Below, piece after piece: positions 46,110 to 58,560 of a DNA stretch of 64,000 bases. Origin of the DNA: Erysipelotrichaceae bacterium OPF54 (GTDB lineage: Bacteria > Bacillota_I > Bacilli_A > Erysipelotrichales > Erysipelotrichaceae); NCBI GenBank assembly GCA_022834735.1, contig BQKD01000001.1:1899659-1963658 (forward strand), in the 5' to 3' direction. How positions within the stretch are numbered: the first letter of the stretch is position 1; every line of letters starts with the position of its first letter. Made by a program: the position numbers and the translations under genes. The notes below the pieces were generated by a model, which was not told where the DNA came from, searched no databases, and saw nothing but the letters and a program-made list of their open reading frames with translations.

Positions 46110-46181
46110 GCACTTCTACGCTATTTTTACATTTTTTATCAACGATTTACATAATATATATCATTTTTAAAATCATCATAC

Positions 46182-46206
46182 AAAAAAAGTCCGATTTCTC
46201 GGACTT
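46182..46206 (-). terminator. Intrinsic terminator after tsf
   Basis: Minus-strand AGTCCGA-GAAA-TCGGACT hairpin with a T-run. It insulates rpsB-tsf from the arg promoter. Confidence 0.85.
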
Positions 46207-46217
46207 CTAAATGAAAA

Positions 46218-47105
46218 TTAACCTTTGATTTGTGCCATTACTTCTTCAGCAAAGTTTTCTTCTTTTTTCTCGATTCCTTCACCTGCAGCAAAACGTACGA
46301 ATGTAACTACTTCTGCTTTGTTATTTTTCAGGAAGTTGGCAACTTTTTCTTTAGGATCTTTGAAGTATTCCTGATCCATCAGGCACTGATCCTTGAAATG
46401 TTTTGATACTTTTCCGTTCAAAATACCTGCGAGCACTTTTTCAGGCTTGCTGGCCATGGCTGGATCTGCAGCCATCATTTGTTCCTGAAGATGACGCTCA
46501 TGCTCAACCACTTCAGCCGGTACATCTTTCTGCGAAATATAAGATGGATTCATGCTGGCAACCTGCATTGCCATATCTTTTGCGACTTCTTCGTTGCCGC
46601 CTTTCAATACTACAAGAGCAGAAATCGTACCACCCATATGCATATAAGTACCGAAAATTTCATCATCTGCTTTTTCAACAATTGCGAAACGACGGAAAGT
46701 GATTTTTTCTCCGATGGTAGCTGTAGCATTCGTGATCAGTTCTTCAATTGTACCGTTCGGTGTTGCGATCGCAAGAACTTCATCATTATTGGCTGGTTTT
46801 TCAGTTACTACTGCTGCGGCGATGGTATCGATCAGATCCAGGAATTGTTCGTTCTTGGAAACGAAGTCTGTTTCAGAATTGACTTCTACGACCGCCCCGA
46901 TATTTCCTTCAACAACTACACGCGTTAATCCTTCTGCAGCGATACGACCTTCTTTTTTAGCCGCTTTGCTGATTCCTTTTTCGCGGAGCCAGTCAACTGC
47001 TTTATCAAGATCTCCGTCGCATTCTGTAAGGGCTTTTTTGCAGTCCATCATTCCTGCACCGGTTTTTTCACGTAATTCTTTAACTTGTTTTGCACTAATT
47101 GCCAT
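46218..47105 (-). CDS. tsf: Elongation factor Ts
   Basis: A 295-residue nucleotide exchange factor for EF-Tu. The N-terminal UBA-like domain has LREKTGAGMMDCKKAL, and NSETDFVSKNEQF follows in the core. It lies 34 nt after rpsB and ends at a terminator. Confidence 0.97.
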   Translation of the reverse strand: MAISAKQVKELREKTGAGMMDCKKALTECDGDLDKAVDWLREKGISKAAKKEGRIAAEGLTRVVVEGNIGAVVEVNSETDFVSKNEQFLDLIDTIAAAVVTEKPANNDEVLAIATPNGTIEELITNATATIGEKITFRRFAIVEKADDEIFGTYMHMGGTISALVVLKGGNEEVAKDMAMQVASMNPSYISQKDVPAEVVEHERHLQEQMMAADPAMASKPEKVLAGILNGKVSKHFKDQCLMDQEYFKDPKEKVANFLKNNKAEVVTFVRFAAGEGIEKKEENFAEEVMAQIKG

Positions 47106-47139
47106 TGTGATTTCCTCCTGATTTATATTTTATTTTTAA

Positions 47140-48072
47140 TTATGCCTCAGTTTTTTTAGGCGCAGGAGCTGGTTTTGATTCCTGAGTTCCCGCATTTGGT
47201 CTAGGAGCATTTGTACGGTTTCCGTTATACGGACGACGGTTTTTACGATCGAAGTTACGTTTACGACGTTCTTCATTTCTCTGACGACGACGTCTTTCAT
47301 TTTCAGCGATCTGCGCTTCTACGTTGCGGATCACATCATCCATTGTTACATCTTCTGCTGTATCATCAAGATATGCCATCTCAAGAAGGCCGCCTTTTGC
47401 ATCAACGATAGCATCTGCCATGATCGTAGTGATCAATTTTACTGAGCGGTTTGCATCATCATTTGATGCGATCAGATAATCTGCATCCTCCGGATCGCAG
47501 TTTGTATCGAGCATAGCAAATACAGGAATTCCAAGTTTTTTTGCTTCTGCCACGGCATTGTGTTCTTCTTTCGGGTCAACGATGAAAATAGCATCCGGCA
47601 ATTTTTTCATTTCCTTGATTCCGCCAAGAGAAGATTCGAGTTTTGCTTTTTCTTTCAGGATCTGAGCCTGTTCTTTTTTTGTATATACTTCCAGCTTTCC
47701 GCTAGCTTCCATTTCTTCAATTTCAACCAGACGTTTAACACGTTTCTGAATTGTACGGAAGTTTGTAAGCAGACCGCCGAGCCAACGCTTGTTTACATAG
47801 AATGATCCTGAACGGAGAGCCTGTTCTTCAATTGTTTCAGCTGCCTGTTTCTTTGTTCCGACGAAAAGAACTTTTCCTCCGTCTTCACTGATCTTTTTCA
47901 AAGCATTGTAAGCGTCTTCGATTTGTTTCTGAGTCTGATTCAGGTCCACGATATATACACCGTTGCGGCTCGTGTAAATATATGGTTTCATTTTTGGATT
48001 CCAACGACGAGTCTGATGACCAAAGTGTACACCGTTTTCCAGCATTTTTTTAATAGATACGATTTGTGACAT
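47140..48072 (-). CDS. rpsB: Ribosomal protein uS2 with basic C-terminal extension
   Basis: 310 residues; typical S2 is near 240-260. The core ([47 protein letters not shown]) is complete. After about residue 250 a low-complexity Arg/Asn/Pro tail follows ([16 protein letters not shown], later [10 protein letters not shown]). Such tails occur in some Erysipelotrichia and Mollicutes relatives by my recollection. A ~107-nt leader precedes the gene. Confidence 0.95.
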   Translation of the reverse strand: MSQIVSIKKMLENGVHFGHQTRRWNPKMKPYIYTSRNGVYIVDLNQTQKQIEDAYNALKKISEDGGKVLFVGTKKQAAETIEEQALRSGSFYVNKRWLGGLLTNFRTIQKRVKRLVEIEEMEASGKLEVYTKKEQAQILKEKAKLESSLGGIKEMKKLPDAIFIVDPKEEHNAVAEAKKLGIPVFAMLDTNCDPEDADYLIASNDDANRSVKLITTIMADAIVDAKGGLLEMAYLDDTAEDVTMDDVIRNVEAQIAENERRRRQRNEERRKRNFDRKNRRPYNGNRTNAPRPNAGTQESKPAPAPKKTEA

Positions 48073-48179
48073 TATTTTAGTCCTACCTTTCCGTTTATTC
48101 CTCCATCACTTCCAACGAAAGCAACACTTCACGTGCACGGGCAATCGAATTCATGATGTGTGAATTTGCGCACTCACGC
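48073..48179 (-). promoter_or_regulatory. Long rpsB 5'UTR with possible leader structure
   Basis: Between the promoter and the SD lie a hairpin AATTCA/TGAATT and flanking pairs GCAA/TTGC and GTGC/GCAC. The outer GAAAGC/GCTTTC pairing is partly upstream of the predicted start, so the fold is uncertain. It is a candidate autoregulatory S2 leader. Confidence 0.35.
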
Positions 48180-48185
48180 TTTCTA

Positions 48186-48214
48186 ATTATAGCAATCCTG
48201 CTTCAAGAATTCAA
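48186..48214 (-). promoter_or_regulatory. Promoter of rpsB-tsf
   Basis: Minus strand: TTGAAT at 48214-48209, a 17-nt spacer, TATAAT at 48191-48186. It overlaps the end of xerC. Confidence 0.8.
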
Positions 48215-49129
48215 CTCATTATTTTTTCTTTGAGCTAAAGGATGTGTTTCCTCATAAATGTCTTTGATATTAGATAAGGAAATATGTGTATAGATCTGTG
48301 TAGTGGATAATGACGCATGGCCAAGAAGTTCCTGAACAATGCGTATATCCGCTCCGTTATCCATTAAATGGGTCGCAAACGAATGTCGAAACATATGAGG
48401 GTGGATTTTCATGGTGAATCCGATCTGATCCGCATGTTTCTGCATTAAATACTGCACGCCCCTTGAAGTCATTTTTGTCGATCGGTTGGATAAAAAAACA
48501 GCCGTTTCTCTGTCTTTTGCATAGGTCATCCAGTATCTGAGCTTATATTCCTGCAGAAGATCTGTTAAAGAAGGATAAAAAGGAACGATACGTTCTTTAT
48601 TTCCTTTTCCTCGCACATGAACAATATGCTGGTCCATATCGATCTGTCCCCATGTAAGATTGATCAATTCGCTGACCCGCAGTCCAGAGGCATAGAGCAA
48701 CGAGAACATTGTTTTGTCTCTCAGCTCATTTAATACAGATGTATCATATGTATTTAAAAATTCTCTTATTTCATGAAGAAATAGAAATTCTGGGATCTTC
48801 CTTTTATTTTTTACAGAACGAATACCTTCTAAAGGATTGTTCTGAATCCCGATATATTGATTTAAATATTGATAAAAGGATCTGTATGCTGATAGTTTTC
48901 TGTTAATGGTCGCATCGCTATTGAATATGCCAGGTTCTGGATTACGAAGAACAGCAACAAATTCCAGGAACACTGCTCGTGTTACTTGTTCAAAATCATT
49001 TATATTCTTTTGTTCAAGATATTTAGTCAATTGATTCAGATCTCGCCGATAAGCATCGACGGTCTGGTCTGATCCGGAATTATTTCTATAAATATATTCC
49101 AGAAATCTTTCCACTAATTCATTCATCAT
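48203..49129 (-). CDS. xerC: Tyrosine recombinase XerC/XerD type
   Basis: A 308-residue site-specific recombinase for chromosome dimer resolution. The SAM-like N-terminal DNA-binding domain precedes the catalytic domain: Arg in [25 protein letters not shown] (His-x-x-Arg), [13 protein letters not shown] with the nucleophile Tyr. Its start overlaps the trmFO stop by 11 nt; trmFO-xerC is a conserved Firmicutes pair. No integron or phage context is present. XerC versus XerD is decided by context only. Confidence 0.93.
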   Translation of the reverse strand: MMNELVERFLEYIYRNNSGSDQTVDAYRRDLNQLTKYLEQKNINDFEQVTRAVFLEFVAVLRNPEPGIFNSDATINRKLSAYRSFYQYLNQYIGIQNNPLEGIRSVKNKRKIPEFLFLHEIREFLNTYDTSVLNELRDKTMFSLLYASGLRVSELINLTWGQIDMDQHIVHVRGKGNKERIVPFYPSLTDLLQEYKLRYWMTYAKDRETAVFLSNRSTKMTSRGVQYLMQKHADQIGFTMKIHPHMFRHSFATHLMDNGADIRIVQELLGHASLSTTQIYTHISLSNIKDIYEETHPLAQRKNNELNS

Positions 49130-50420
49130 ATTCTTCTTTGATCTGTTTTATGCGATTTAAGGACTGCTGAGCTAATTTTTCTTTTTTTTCACGTTTTTTG
49201 TATTTTTCTTTTGCTTTTAAAATTCCAAAATTTGCGTTCATGGGTTGAAAATGATTAGAGTCGCAATGGGTTATATAATAAGCCTGAGATCCCATGACGC
49301 ATGTATTATCAAATTTAATACACTCTTTATCATTTAGAAATCGTGCCATATTGATTCCTGCGATCAATCCGCTTGCTGCACTTTCAACATATCCTTCCAC
49401 ACCAGTCATTTGTCCTGCAAAAAACAGATCGGGACGTTTCCTTGTCTGATAAGTTTCTTCCAGTACCTTTGGAGAATCCAGATAAGAATTTCTGTGCATG
49501 ACCCCGTAACGAGTAATAACAGCATTTTCCAATCCTGGGATCAATGAGAAAACTCTTTTTTGTTCAGGCCATGTAAGATGGGTTTGAAAGCCTACGATAT
49601 TATAAAGGGAGGCGGCAACATTATCCTGTCTTAATTGTACGACGGCGACCGGATGTTCACCATCACGTTCAAGTCCAACCGGTTTCAGCGGACCAAAAAG
49701 TAACGTCTTCTTTCCTCTTCTAGCCATTTCTTCAATCGGCATACATCCTTCGAAATAGACTTCTTTTTCAAAATCGTGAAGATGAGCGCATTCAGCATTC
49801 ACAAGCGCATCATAAAATAGCTCAAATTCTTTTTCATTCATGGCACAATTGATATAACTAGGATCGCCTTTATCATACCGTGATTTGAAATAAGCTTTTG
49901 AGAAATCAATCGAATCCTTTTCAATAATAGGCGCTGCTGCGTCATAAAAGTGAAAAGGATCTTCGCCAGTGAATTTCTGGATTGATTCTGCTAAAGAATC
50001 GCTTGTTAATGGACCAGAAGCAATGATCACAGGTCCGTCAGGAATCGTTGTGATTTCTTCGTTAAATACTGTAATGTTCGGATGGTTCTTTAAGGTTTCT
50101 GTAATATATTGTGAAAATCTATGACGATCTACTGCTAAAGCAGAACCAGCAGGTACCTGCGTATGATCAGCTGCTTTGATAATGAGGGAATCAAGCATTC
50201 TCATTTCTTCTTTTATGATTCCCACCGCATTGTTCAGAGAATTGGACCGAAGCGAATTGGAACAAACTAATTCCGCAAATCCATCTGTAGAAAAGGCAGG
50301 AGGATTCTTTTTGGGACGCATTTCATATAAATTTACTTTAATTCCTCGTTTAGCACATTGCCAGGCGGCTTCGCTGCCCGCAAGTCCTGCCCCAATAATT
50401 GTAACTTCTTTTTGATTCAT
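49119..50420 (-). CDS. trmFO: Methylenetetrahydrofolate-tRNA-(uracil-5)-methyltransferase TrmFO
   Basis: A 433-residue FAD/folate enzyme making m5U54 in the tRNA T-loop. The FAD-binding [14 protein letters not shown] and the YEMRP...[13 protein letters not shown] segment with the conserved Cys are clear, and [20 protein letters not shown] lies near the end. SD AGGAGATC precedes the ATG. It lies about 70 nt downstream of the 5S rRNA gene in the same direction. Confidence 0.97.
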   Translation of the reverse strand: MNQKEVTIIGAGLAGSEAAWQCAKRGIKVNLYEMRPKKNPPAFSTDGFAELVCSNSLRSNSLNNAVGIIKEEMRMLDSLIIKAADHTQVPAGSALAVDRHRFSQYITETLKNHPNITVFNEEITTIPDGPVIIASGPLTSDSLAESIQKFTGEDPFHFYDAAAPIIEKDSIDFSKAYFKSRYDKGDPSYINCAMNEKEFELFYDALVNAECAHLHDFEKEVYFEGCMPIEEMARRGKKTLLFGPLKPVGLERDGEHPVAVVQLRQDNVAASLYNIVGFQTHLTWPEQKRVFSLIPGLENAVITRYGVMHRNSYLDSPKVLEETYQTRKRPDLFFAGQMTGVEGYVESAASGLIAGINMARFLNDKECIKFDNTCVMGSQAYYITHCDSNHFQPMNANFGILKAKEKYKKREKKEKLAQQSLNRIKQIKEEYDE

Positions 50421-50442
50421 TTAGATCTCCTTTAATACCTAT

Positions 50443-50466
50443 AAAATAAAAAGACCGGTATGGTCT
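50443..50466 (-). terminator. Probable rRNA operon terminator
   Basis: Minus-strand AGACC-ATACC-GGTCT hairpin followed by TTTTTATTTT, between 5S and trmFO. The stem is short, so some readthrough into trmFO is possible. Confidence 0.5.
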
Positions 50467-50490
50467 CATTTTAACATATAAAATAAAAAA

Positions 50491-50606
50491 GACCCGGCAG
50501 CGAGCTATTTTCGCAGGCGCAAGGCCAACTATCGTCGCCGCTGGGGTGCTTAACTTCTGTGTTCGGGATGGGTACAGGTGTTTCCACCCCGCCATCGCCA
50601 CCGGAT
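50491..50606 (-). rRNA. rrf: 5S ribosomal RNA
   Basis: About 116 nt. The conserved CCATCCCGAACACAGAAGTT core and the terminal helix TCCGGTGGC / GCTGCCGGG are present. Ends are estimated to a few nt. Confidence 0.95.
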
Positions 50607-50622
50607 CTTCTTCACGCTTTCC

Positions 50623-50642
50623 ATCGATCTTTCAAAATCACC
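50623..50642. repeat. Pre-23S processing stem, 3' arm
   Basis: Complementary to 53766-53785 over 20 nt with two mismatches; together they flank the 23S gene and should form the RNase III stem. Confidence 0.65.
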
Positions 50643-50696
50643 ATACACCCTCTTCCACAATCGGTCTTGGCAAGTCGCGGACGTCTTCATCTCTTC

Positions 50697-53605
<2,909 letters not shown>

Positions 53606-53765
53606 GTTGGTTCTCTAGTTTCTTTCAATGTGCTTTCTACAAGATTTTTCTTCTTTTGATGAAAACTGTTATTTCTTTAACTGTTTCTCAGTGTTATCTT
53701 CCACAACTTGCTTTCAAGACCTCTTCTCTTCTTATCTATTGTGTCTTTTCTTCAAATTTGTGTAT

Positions 53766-53785
53766 GATGATTTTCAAAGATCGAT
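53766..53785. repeat. Pre-23S processing stem, 5' arm
   Basis: Pairs with 50623-50642 across the 23S gene; 18 of 20 positions are complementary. Confidence 0.65.
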
Positions 53786-53806
53786 TTCTGCTCTCAGGAC
53801 AATCCC

Positions 53807-53822
53807 TGAAAACCTGACAGAA
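53807..53822. repeat. Pre-16S processing stem, 3' arm
   Basis: TGAAAACCTGACAGAA, the exact reverse complement of 55512-55527 on the other side of the 16S gene. Confidence 0.8.
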
Positions 53823-53862
53823 CTCCTTCTCACGTCTTTACACCTTCTTCGCTTTCTCCTTA

Positions 53863-55392
<1,530 letters not shown>

Positions 55393-55511
55393 TATTGACT
55401 CTTTTTTTGTTTCTGTTATCTCTTTTTTTCTTTTCAGGTGTTTCTCAAGAAATCGACGTGTAATTTTAGTTCTCTCGTACTTGTACGTTTTTTTCTTCTA
55501 AAACTATTCGT

Positions 55512-55527
55512 TTCTGTCAGGTTTTCA
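55512..55527. repeat. Pre-16S processing stem, 5' arm
   Basis: TTCTGTCAGGTTTTCA, perfectly complementary to 53807-53822; the two form the RNase III stem around 16S. Confidence 0.8.
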
Positions 55528-55564
55528 AAGATCGTCCCTTGCTGCCGTTTCCGACAGCAAATGA

Positions 55565-55593
55565 GTATTAATTCATTACTGAAAAGCTGTCAA
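55565..55593 (-). promoter_or_regulatory. rRNA operon promoter P2
   Basis: Minus strand: TTGACA at 55593-55588, a 17-nt spacer, TAATAC at 55570-55565. Confidence 0.75.
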
Positions 55594-55620
55594 TATTTTT
55601 TTCAGCGCTTCAGCTCACTT

Positions 55621-55649
55621 AATATATCATCTAGAAAAGCAACTGTCAA
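55621..55649 (-). promoter_or_regulatory. rRNA operon promoter P1
   Basis: Minus strand: TTGACA at 55649-55644, a 17-nt spacer, TATATT at 55626-55621. The A/T-rich tract upstream (to about 55690) resembles an UP element. Confidence 0.8.
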
Positions 55650-55701
55650 CTAAATTTTATACATTTTTTACGAATTTTTTAAAATTTTCATATTCCGCTC
55701 T

Positions 55702-55712
55702 CCCCCCCCCCC
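55702..55712. repeat. C11 homopolymer tract
   Basis: Eleven consecutive C lie between the rRNA promoters and the divergent msrC promoter. It is the only such tract noticed in the window and prone to slippage or miscounting. Confidence 0.8.
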
Positions 55713-55814
55713 GCCGTTGCTTTCTAACTCCTTTTTTCACATGCAATATACAAGCTGCCCGGACTCAAAACCCAGGACTTTTCGCGTAAATTCCAAAAAT
55801 TTACTATGTAAAGA

Positions 55815-55844
55815 TTGCTTCTTCTCTCTTCTCTTCTTTATAAT
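55815..55844 (+). promoter_or_regulatory. msrC promoter with -10 six nt from the ATG
   Basis: TTGCTT at 55815-55820, an 18-nt spacer, TATAAT at 55839-55844, then AAGTCT and the ATG. No SD is present. Confidence 0.7.
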
Positions 55845-55850
55845 AAGTCT

Positions 55851-56324
55851 ATGAACTATTCCATACTGACAGATCAGCTCATTTCCTTGATCGATCCTGA
55901 ACTTCCCTTTATTTCTAATTTATCCAACTTGTTGGCCTGCCTTCATAATGAGCTTCCCTCTTTGAACTGGACAGGGATATATTATTATTCGAAAAACAGC
56001 GAAGTACTTTATCTCGGTCCTTTTCAAGGGAAGCCTGCCTGCACGATCATTCCGCTCGGCAAAGGAGTCGTCGGCACTTGTGCACTAAAAAAGAAAAGTA
56101 TCATCGTACAAAACGTCCATACTTTTCCAGATCATATTGCTTGCGATTCAGCGAGCAAAAGCGAATTCACAGCTCCTATTTTTAAAAATGATAAACTATA
56201 TGCTGTACTGGATATTGATTCAGACATATATTCTCGTTTTACAGAACAAGATATTCAGTTTTTAAAGAAAACTGCATCCTTATTGTCTGATCTCATATCG
56301 AGCGCAAAACAGGAAATATCATGA
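55851..56324 (+). CDS. msrC: GAF-domain free methionine-(R)-sulfoxide reductase
   Basis: 157 residues, a single GAF domain. It reduces free Met-R-sulfoxide. The family signature appears as GPFQGKPACTIIPLGKGVVG, then VHTFPDHIACDSASKSE. Two active-site cysteines (PAC, IAC) are kept. The third, usually in GVCG, is Val, and a Cys occurs two residues later (GTC). I chose the ATG at 55851; the longer frame to 55815 would be upstream of the predicted start. There is no SD. Its 3' end overlaps the convergent AAC(3)-like gene by 70 nt. Confidence 0.85.
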   Translation: MNYSILTDQLISLIDPELPFISNLSNLLACLHNELPSLNWTGIYYYSKNSEVLYLGPFQGKPACTIIPLGKGVVGTCALKKKSIIVQNVHTFPDHIACDSASKSEFTAPIFKNDKLYAVLDIDSDIYSRFTEQDIQFLKKTASLLSDLISSAKQEIS

Positions 56325-57013
56325 TTTCCTAAATCCGCGTAGTGTATTTTTTCTTTATTCTTTAAAAACTGTCTGATTTTAAATTCCAGAGGTTTGTTCA
56401 TTAAAAATGTCTGAACCTCTTTTTCTTTTCCTTTTTGCTTATAAGCGCGCAAAATGATCGACTCCTCGTACGGTGTATTGCGCGTCAGAGCATAAAATAT
56501 GCTGCTTGAAAGCGGACTTTTATCAAAACATAAAATCCCTGTATCTCGGGAAAGCATTGATTTAAAAACAGAATCAAACGACACAGGATAATTTGCACAT
56601 TGCCGAATGGTTTTCGAATCAAATTTTCCGTGAATCACAAAGCTGTAAACTGCATGATTCGAACGTTCGCTTCCCGGATTAAGCATTAACTGATTTGCGA
56701 ATAAGTTCCTGCTTTGACTTAACCGTTTGTCAAATCCAAAAAGACTTTCACGCACCTCATTCCACGAGGAATAATCAAAACGGAAATCTCCCTGAGTTGC
56801 CGGATCCAGAGTCTCAAATGTAAAACTTGGAGCGATGATACATCCCTGGCTGCCTAGAAGCTCTTTTAGGACTTCAATAACCATCTGCTCTCCTCCGGCA
56901 ATATAATTCTGCATGCTCCCGTTTGCTTCTACTAATACGATCATTCCCTTATGTATACCAAACTTTCTGAATAAAGCAATAAGGTCTTCTTTCGTATACA
57001 TAACTTCCACCAT
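56255..57013 (-). CDS. AAC(3)/YokD-like aminoglycoside N-acetyltransferase family protein
   Basis: 252 residues. The start MYTKEDLIALFRKFGIHKGM, GGEQMVIEVLKELLG, IIAPSFTF and NPGSERSNHAVYSFVIHG follow the layout of antibiotic 3-N-acetyltransferases. Many chromosomal members (YokD, FrbF-like) are not resistance genes, and the substrate cannot be inferred here. AGGAGAG lies 7 nt before the first ATG, overlapping the glpK stop region, so it is probably co-transcribed with glpK. Its last 70 nt overlap the antisense msrC gene. Confidence 0.8.
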   Translation of the reverse strand: MVEVMYTKEDLIALFRKFGIHKGMIVLVEANGSMQNYIAGGEQMVIEVLKELLGSQGCIIAPSFTFETLDPATQGDFRFDYSSWNEVRESLFGFDKRLSQSRNLFANQLMLNPGSERSNHAVYSFVIHGKFDSKTIRQCANYPVSFDSVFKSMLSRDTGILCFDKSPLSSSIFYALTRNTPYEESIILRAYKQKGKEKEVQTFLMNKPLEFKIRQFLKNKEKIHYADLGNHDISCFALDMRSDNKDAVFFKN

Positions 57014-57015
57014 TT

Positions 57016-58506
57016 CTACTCTCCTATTTTAAAAGAACGGCACGCTTCCACTGCGCTGAGCCAGTTCCTGTATTTTTTATTCATTTCCTCACGCGGCCGC
57101 TCTGGCGAAAAGACTCTCTGCAATTCAATTTTAAGATCCGCTTCTTTCCAGTATCCGGAAGCAAGGCCTGCAAAATAAGCCGCACCCATCGCCGTGAGTT
57201 CATTATTCTTGAATCGTTCCACATTGCAATTGATCAGATCGGCTTGAAACTGCAGCAGAAAATCATTCGAAGCCGCTCCGCCATCCACTTTTAATCGATC
57301 AATTTTTATTCCTGATTCCTCCTCCATCACTTCCATAACATCTCTTGATTGAAAGGCCATAGATTCCAACGCAGCCCGAACCAATTGATCTTTATCCGTT
57401 CCTAAAGAGAGCCCGACAATAGACGCACGCGCTTTTTCATCCCAGTACGGCGCCCCTAATCCCACAAAAGCAGGAACAATGTAAACGCCTCCTGTAGTTT
57501 TTGCATCATATGCCATCCTCGCTGTATCTTTTGCATCTATAAACATTTCCATTTTGTCTCTAAGCCATTTGATCAAGGATCCCGAAACAAAAATACTTCC
57601 TTCCAGTGCATAAGTGATTTTGTCATTGATCTGCCATGCCACAGTAGATAAAAGTCCTTTTTGGGATTGAATGATGTTCTCTCCGGTATTCATTAGCATG
57701 AATCCGCCAGTTCCATATGTATTTTTTGCCATTCCCTTTTCTGTACAGCGCTGGCCGAACAAAGCAGCCTGCTGATCTCCTACAACACTGCAGACAGGAA
57801 TTTCCTGGCCAAAAAATACATAAGGAGATGTCTTTCCGTACTCATAAGCTGTCGGACAAATTTCAGGAAGAATGGCTTTCGGAATATTAAACAGCTTTAA
57901 AAGCTCTTCATCCCATTGAGATTCATAAATATTAAAAAGCATGGTTCTTGAGGCATTGGTAACATCCGTAATATGAACTTTTTGTCCAGTTATTTTCCAT
58001 ACAAGCCAGGAATCTATTGTGCCAAACATGAGTTCCCCGTTTTCAGCTCGCGATCTGGCTCCTTCAACATGATCAAGGATCCATTCGATTTTTGAAGCCG
58101 AGAAATATGGATCGATCCGCAAACCAGTCTTCTCTTTTACTATTTTTTCCAGACCCTCTTTTTTCCATAGATCACAGATCCCATCCGTTTGCCTGGACTG
58201 CCATACGATCGCATTATAAATTGGAAGGCCTGTCTTTTTGTCCCAGAGCAGTGATGTCTCCCGCTGATTGGAAATCCCGATCGCACGCACTTGCGCAGGC
58301 TCAATGTTTGCTTTCTGGATCACTTCAGCTATTACTGATTCAACAGACAGCCATATATTGATCGCATCCTGTTCGACCCATCCCGGATGCGGATATTCAA
58401 TTGTTATTTCCTTCTGAGCCATGGCTTTTATCTGACATGCATGATCAAAAATTATAGCTCGTGAACTTGTCGTTCCCTGATCTATAGCTAAAATGTATTG
58501 TTCCAT
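57016..58506 (-). CDS. glpK: Glycerol kinase
   Basis: A 496-residue FGGY kinase making glycerol-3-phosphate. ILAIDQGTTSSRAIIFD opens the protein. HPGWVEQD, GISNQRETSLLWDKKTG, YGTGGFMLMNTG and KVDGGAASNDFLLQFQ follow. I chose the ATG at 58506 after AGGTGG. The longer frame to 58614 crosses the pheT terminator. A TATAAT lies just upstream. No glpF or glpD is adjacent. The PTS-phosphorylated His region of Firmicutes GlpK was not verified. Confidence 0.95.
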   Translation of the reverse strand: MEQYILAIDQGTTSSRAIIFDHACQIKAMAQKEITIEYPHPGWVEQDAINIWLSVESVIAEVIQKANIEPAQVRAIGISNQRETSLLWDKKTGLPIYNAIVWQSRQTDGICDLWKKEGLEKIVKEKTGLRIDPYFSASKIEWILDHVEGARSRAENGELMFGTIDSWLVWKITGQKVHITDVTNASRTMLFNIYESQWDEELLKLFNIPKAILPEICPTAYEYGKTSPYVFFGQEIPVCSVVGDQQAALFGQRCTEKGMAKNTYGTGGFMLMNTGENIIQSQKGLLSTVAWQINDKITYALEGSIFVSGSLIKWLRDKMEMFIDAKDTARMAYDAKTTGGVYIVPAFVGLGAPYWDEKARASIVGLSLGTDKDQLVRAALESMAFQSRDVMEVMEEESGIKIDRLKVDGGAASNDFLLQFQADLINCNVERFKNNELTAMGAAYFAGLASGYWKEADLKIELQRVFSPERPREEMNKKYRNWLSAVEACRSFKIGE

Positions 58507-58534
58507 AGTTTCTACCACCTTTTTTTCATTATAA

Positions 58535-58560
58535 CGAAAAAAAGAGAGCAATGCTCTCTT
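58535..58560 (-). terminator. Intrinsic terminator at the pheT stop
   Basis: Minus-strand AAGAGAGCA / TGCTCTCTT stem with seven T, ending pheST. Confidence 0.85.

Larger units (their letters stand above)
53606..53862 (-). other. 16S-23S internal transcribed spacer without tRNA
   Basis: The 257-nt spacer holds no tRNA-like sequence. It contains the 5' arm of the pre-23S stem (53766-53785) and the 3' arm of the pre-16S stem (53807-53822). Confidence 0.8.

Noticed and set aside
53606-53862. tRNA genes in the 16S-23S spacer
   Set aside because: No acceptor/T-loop pattern or cloverleaf could be found.
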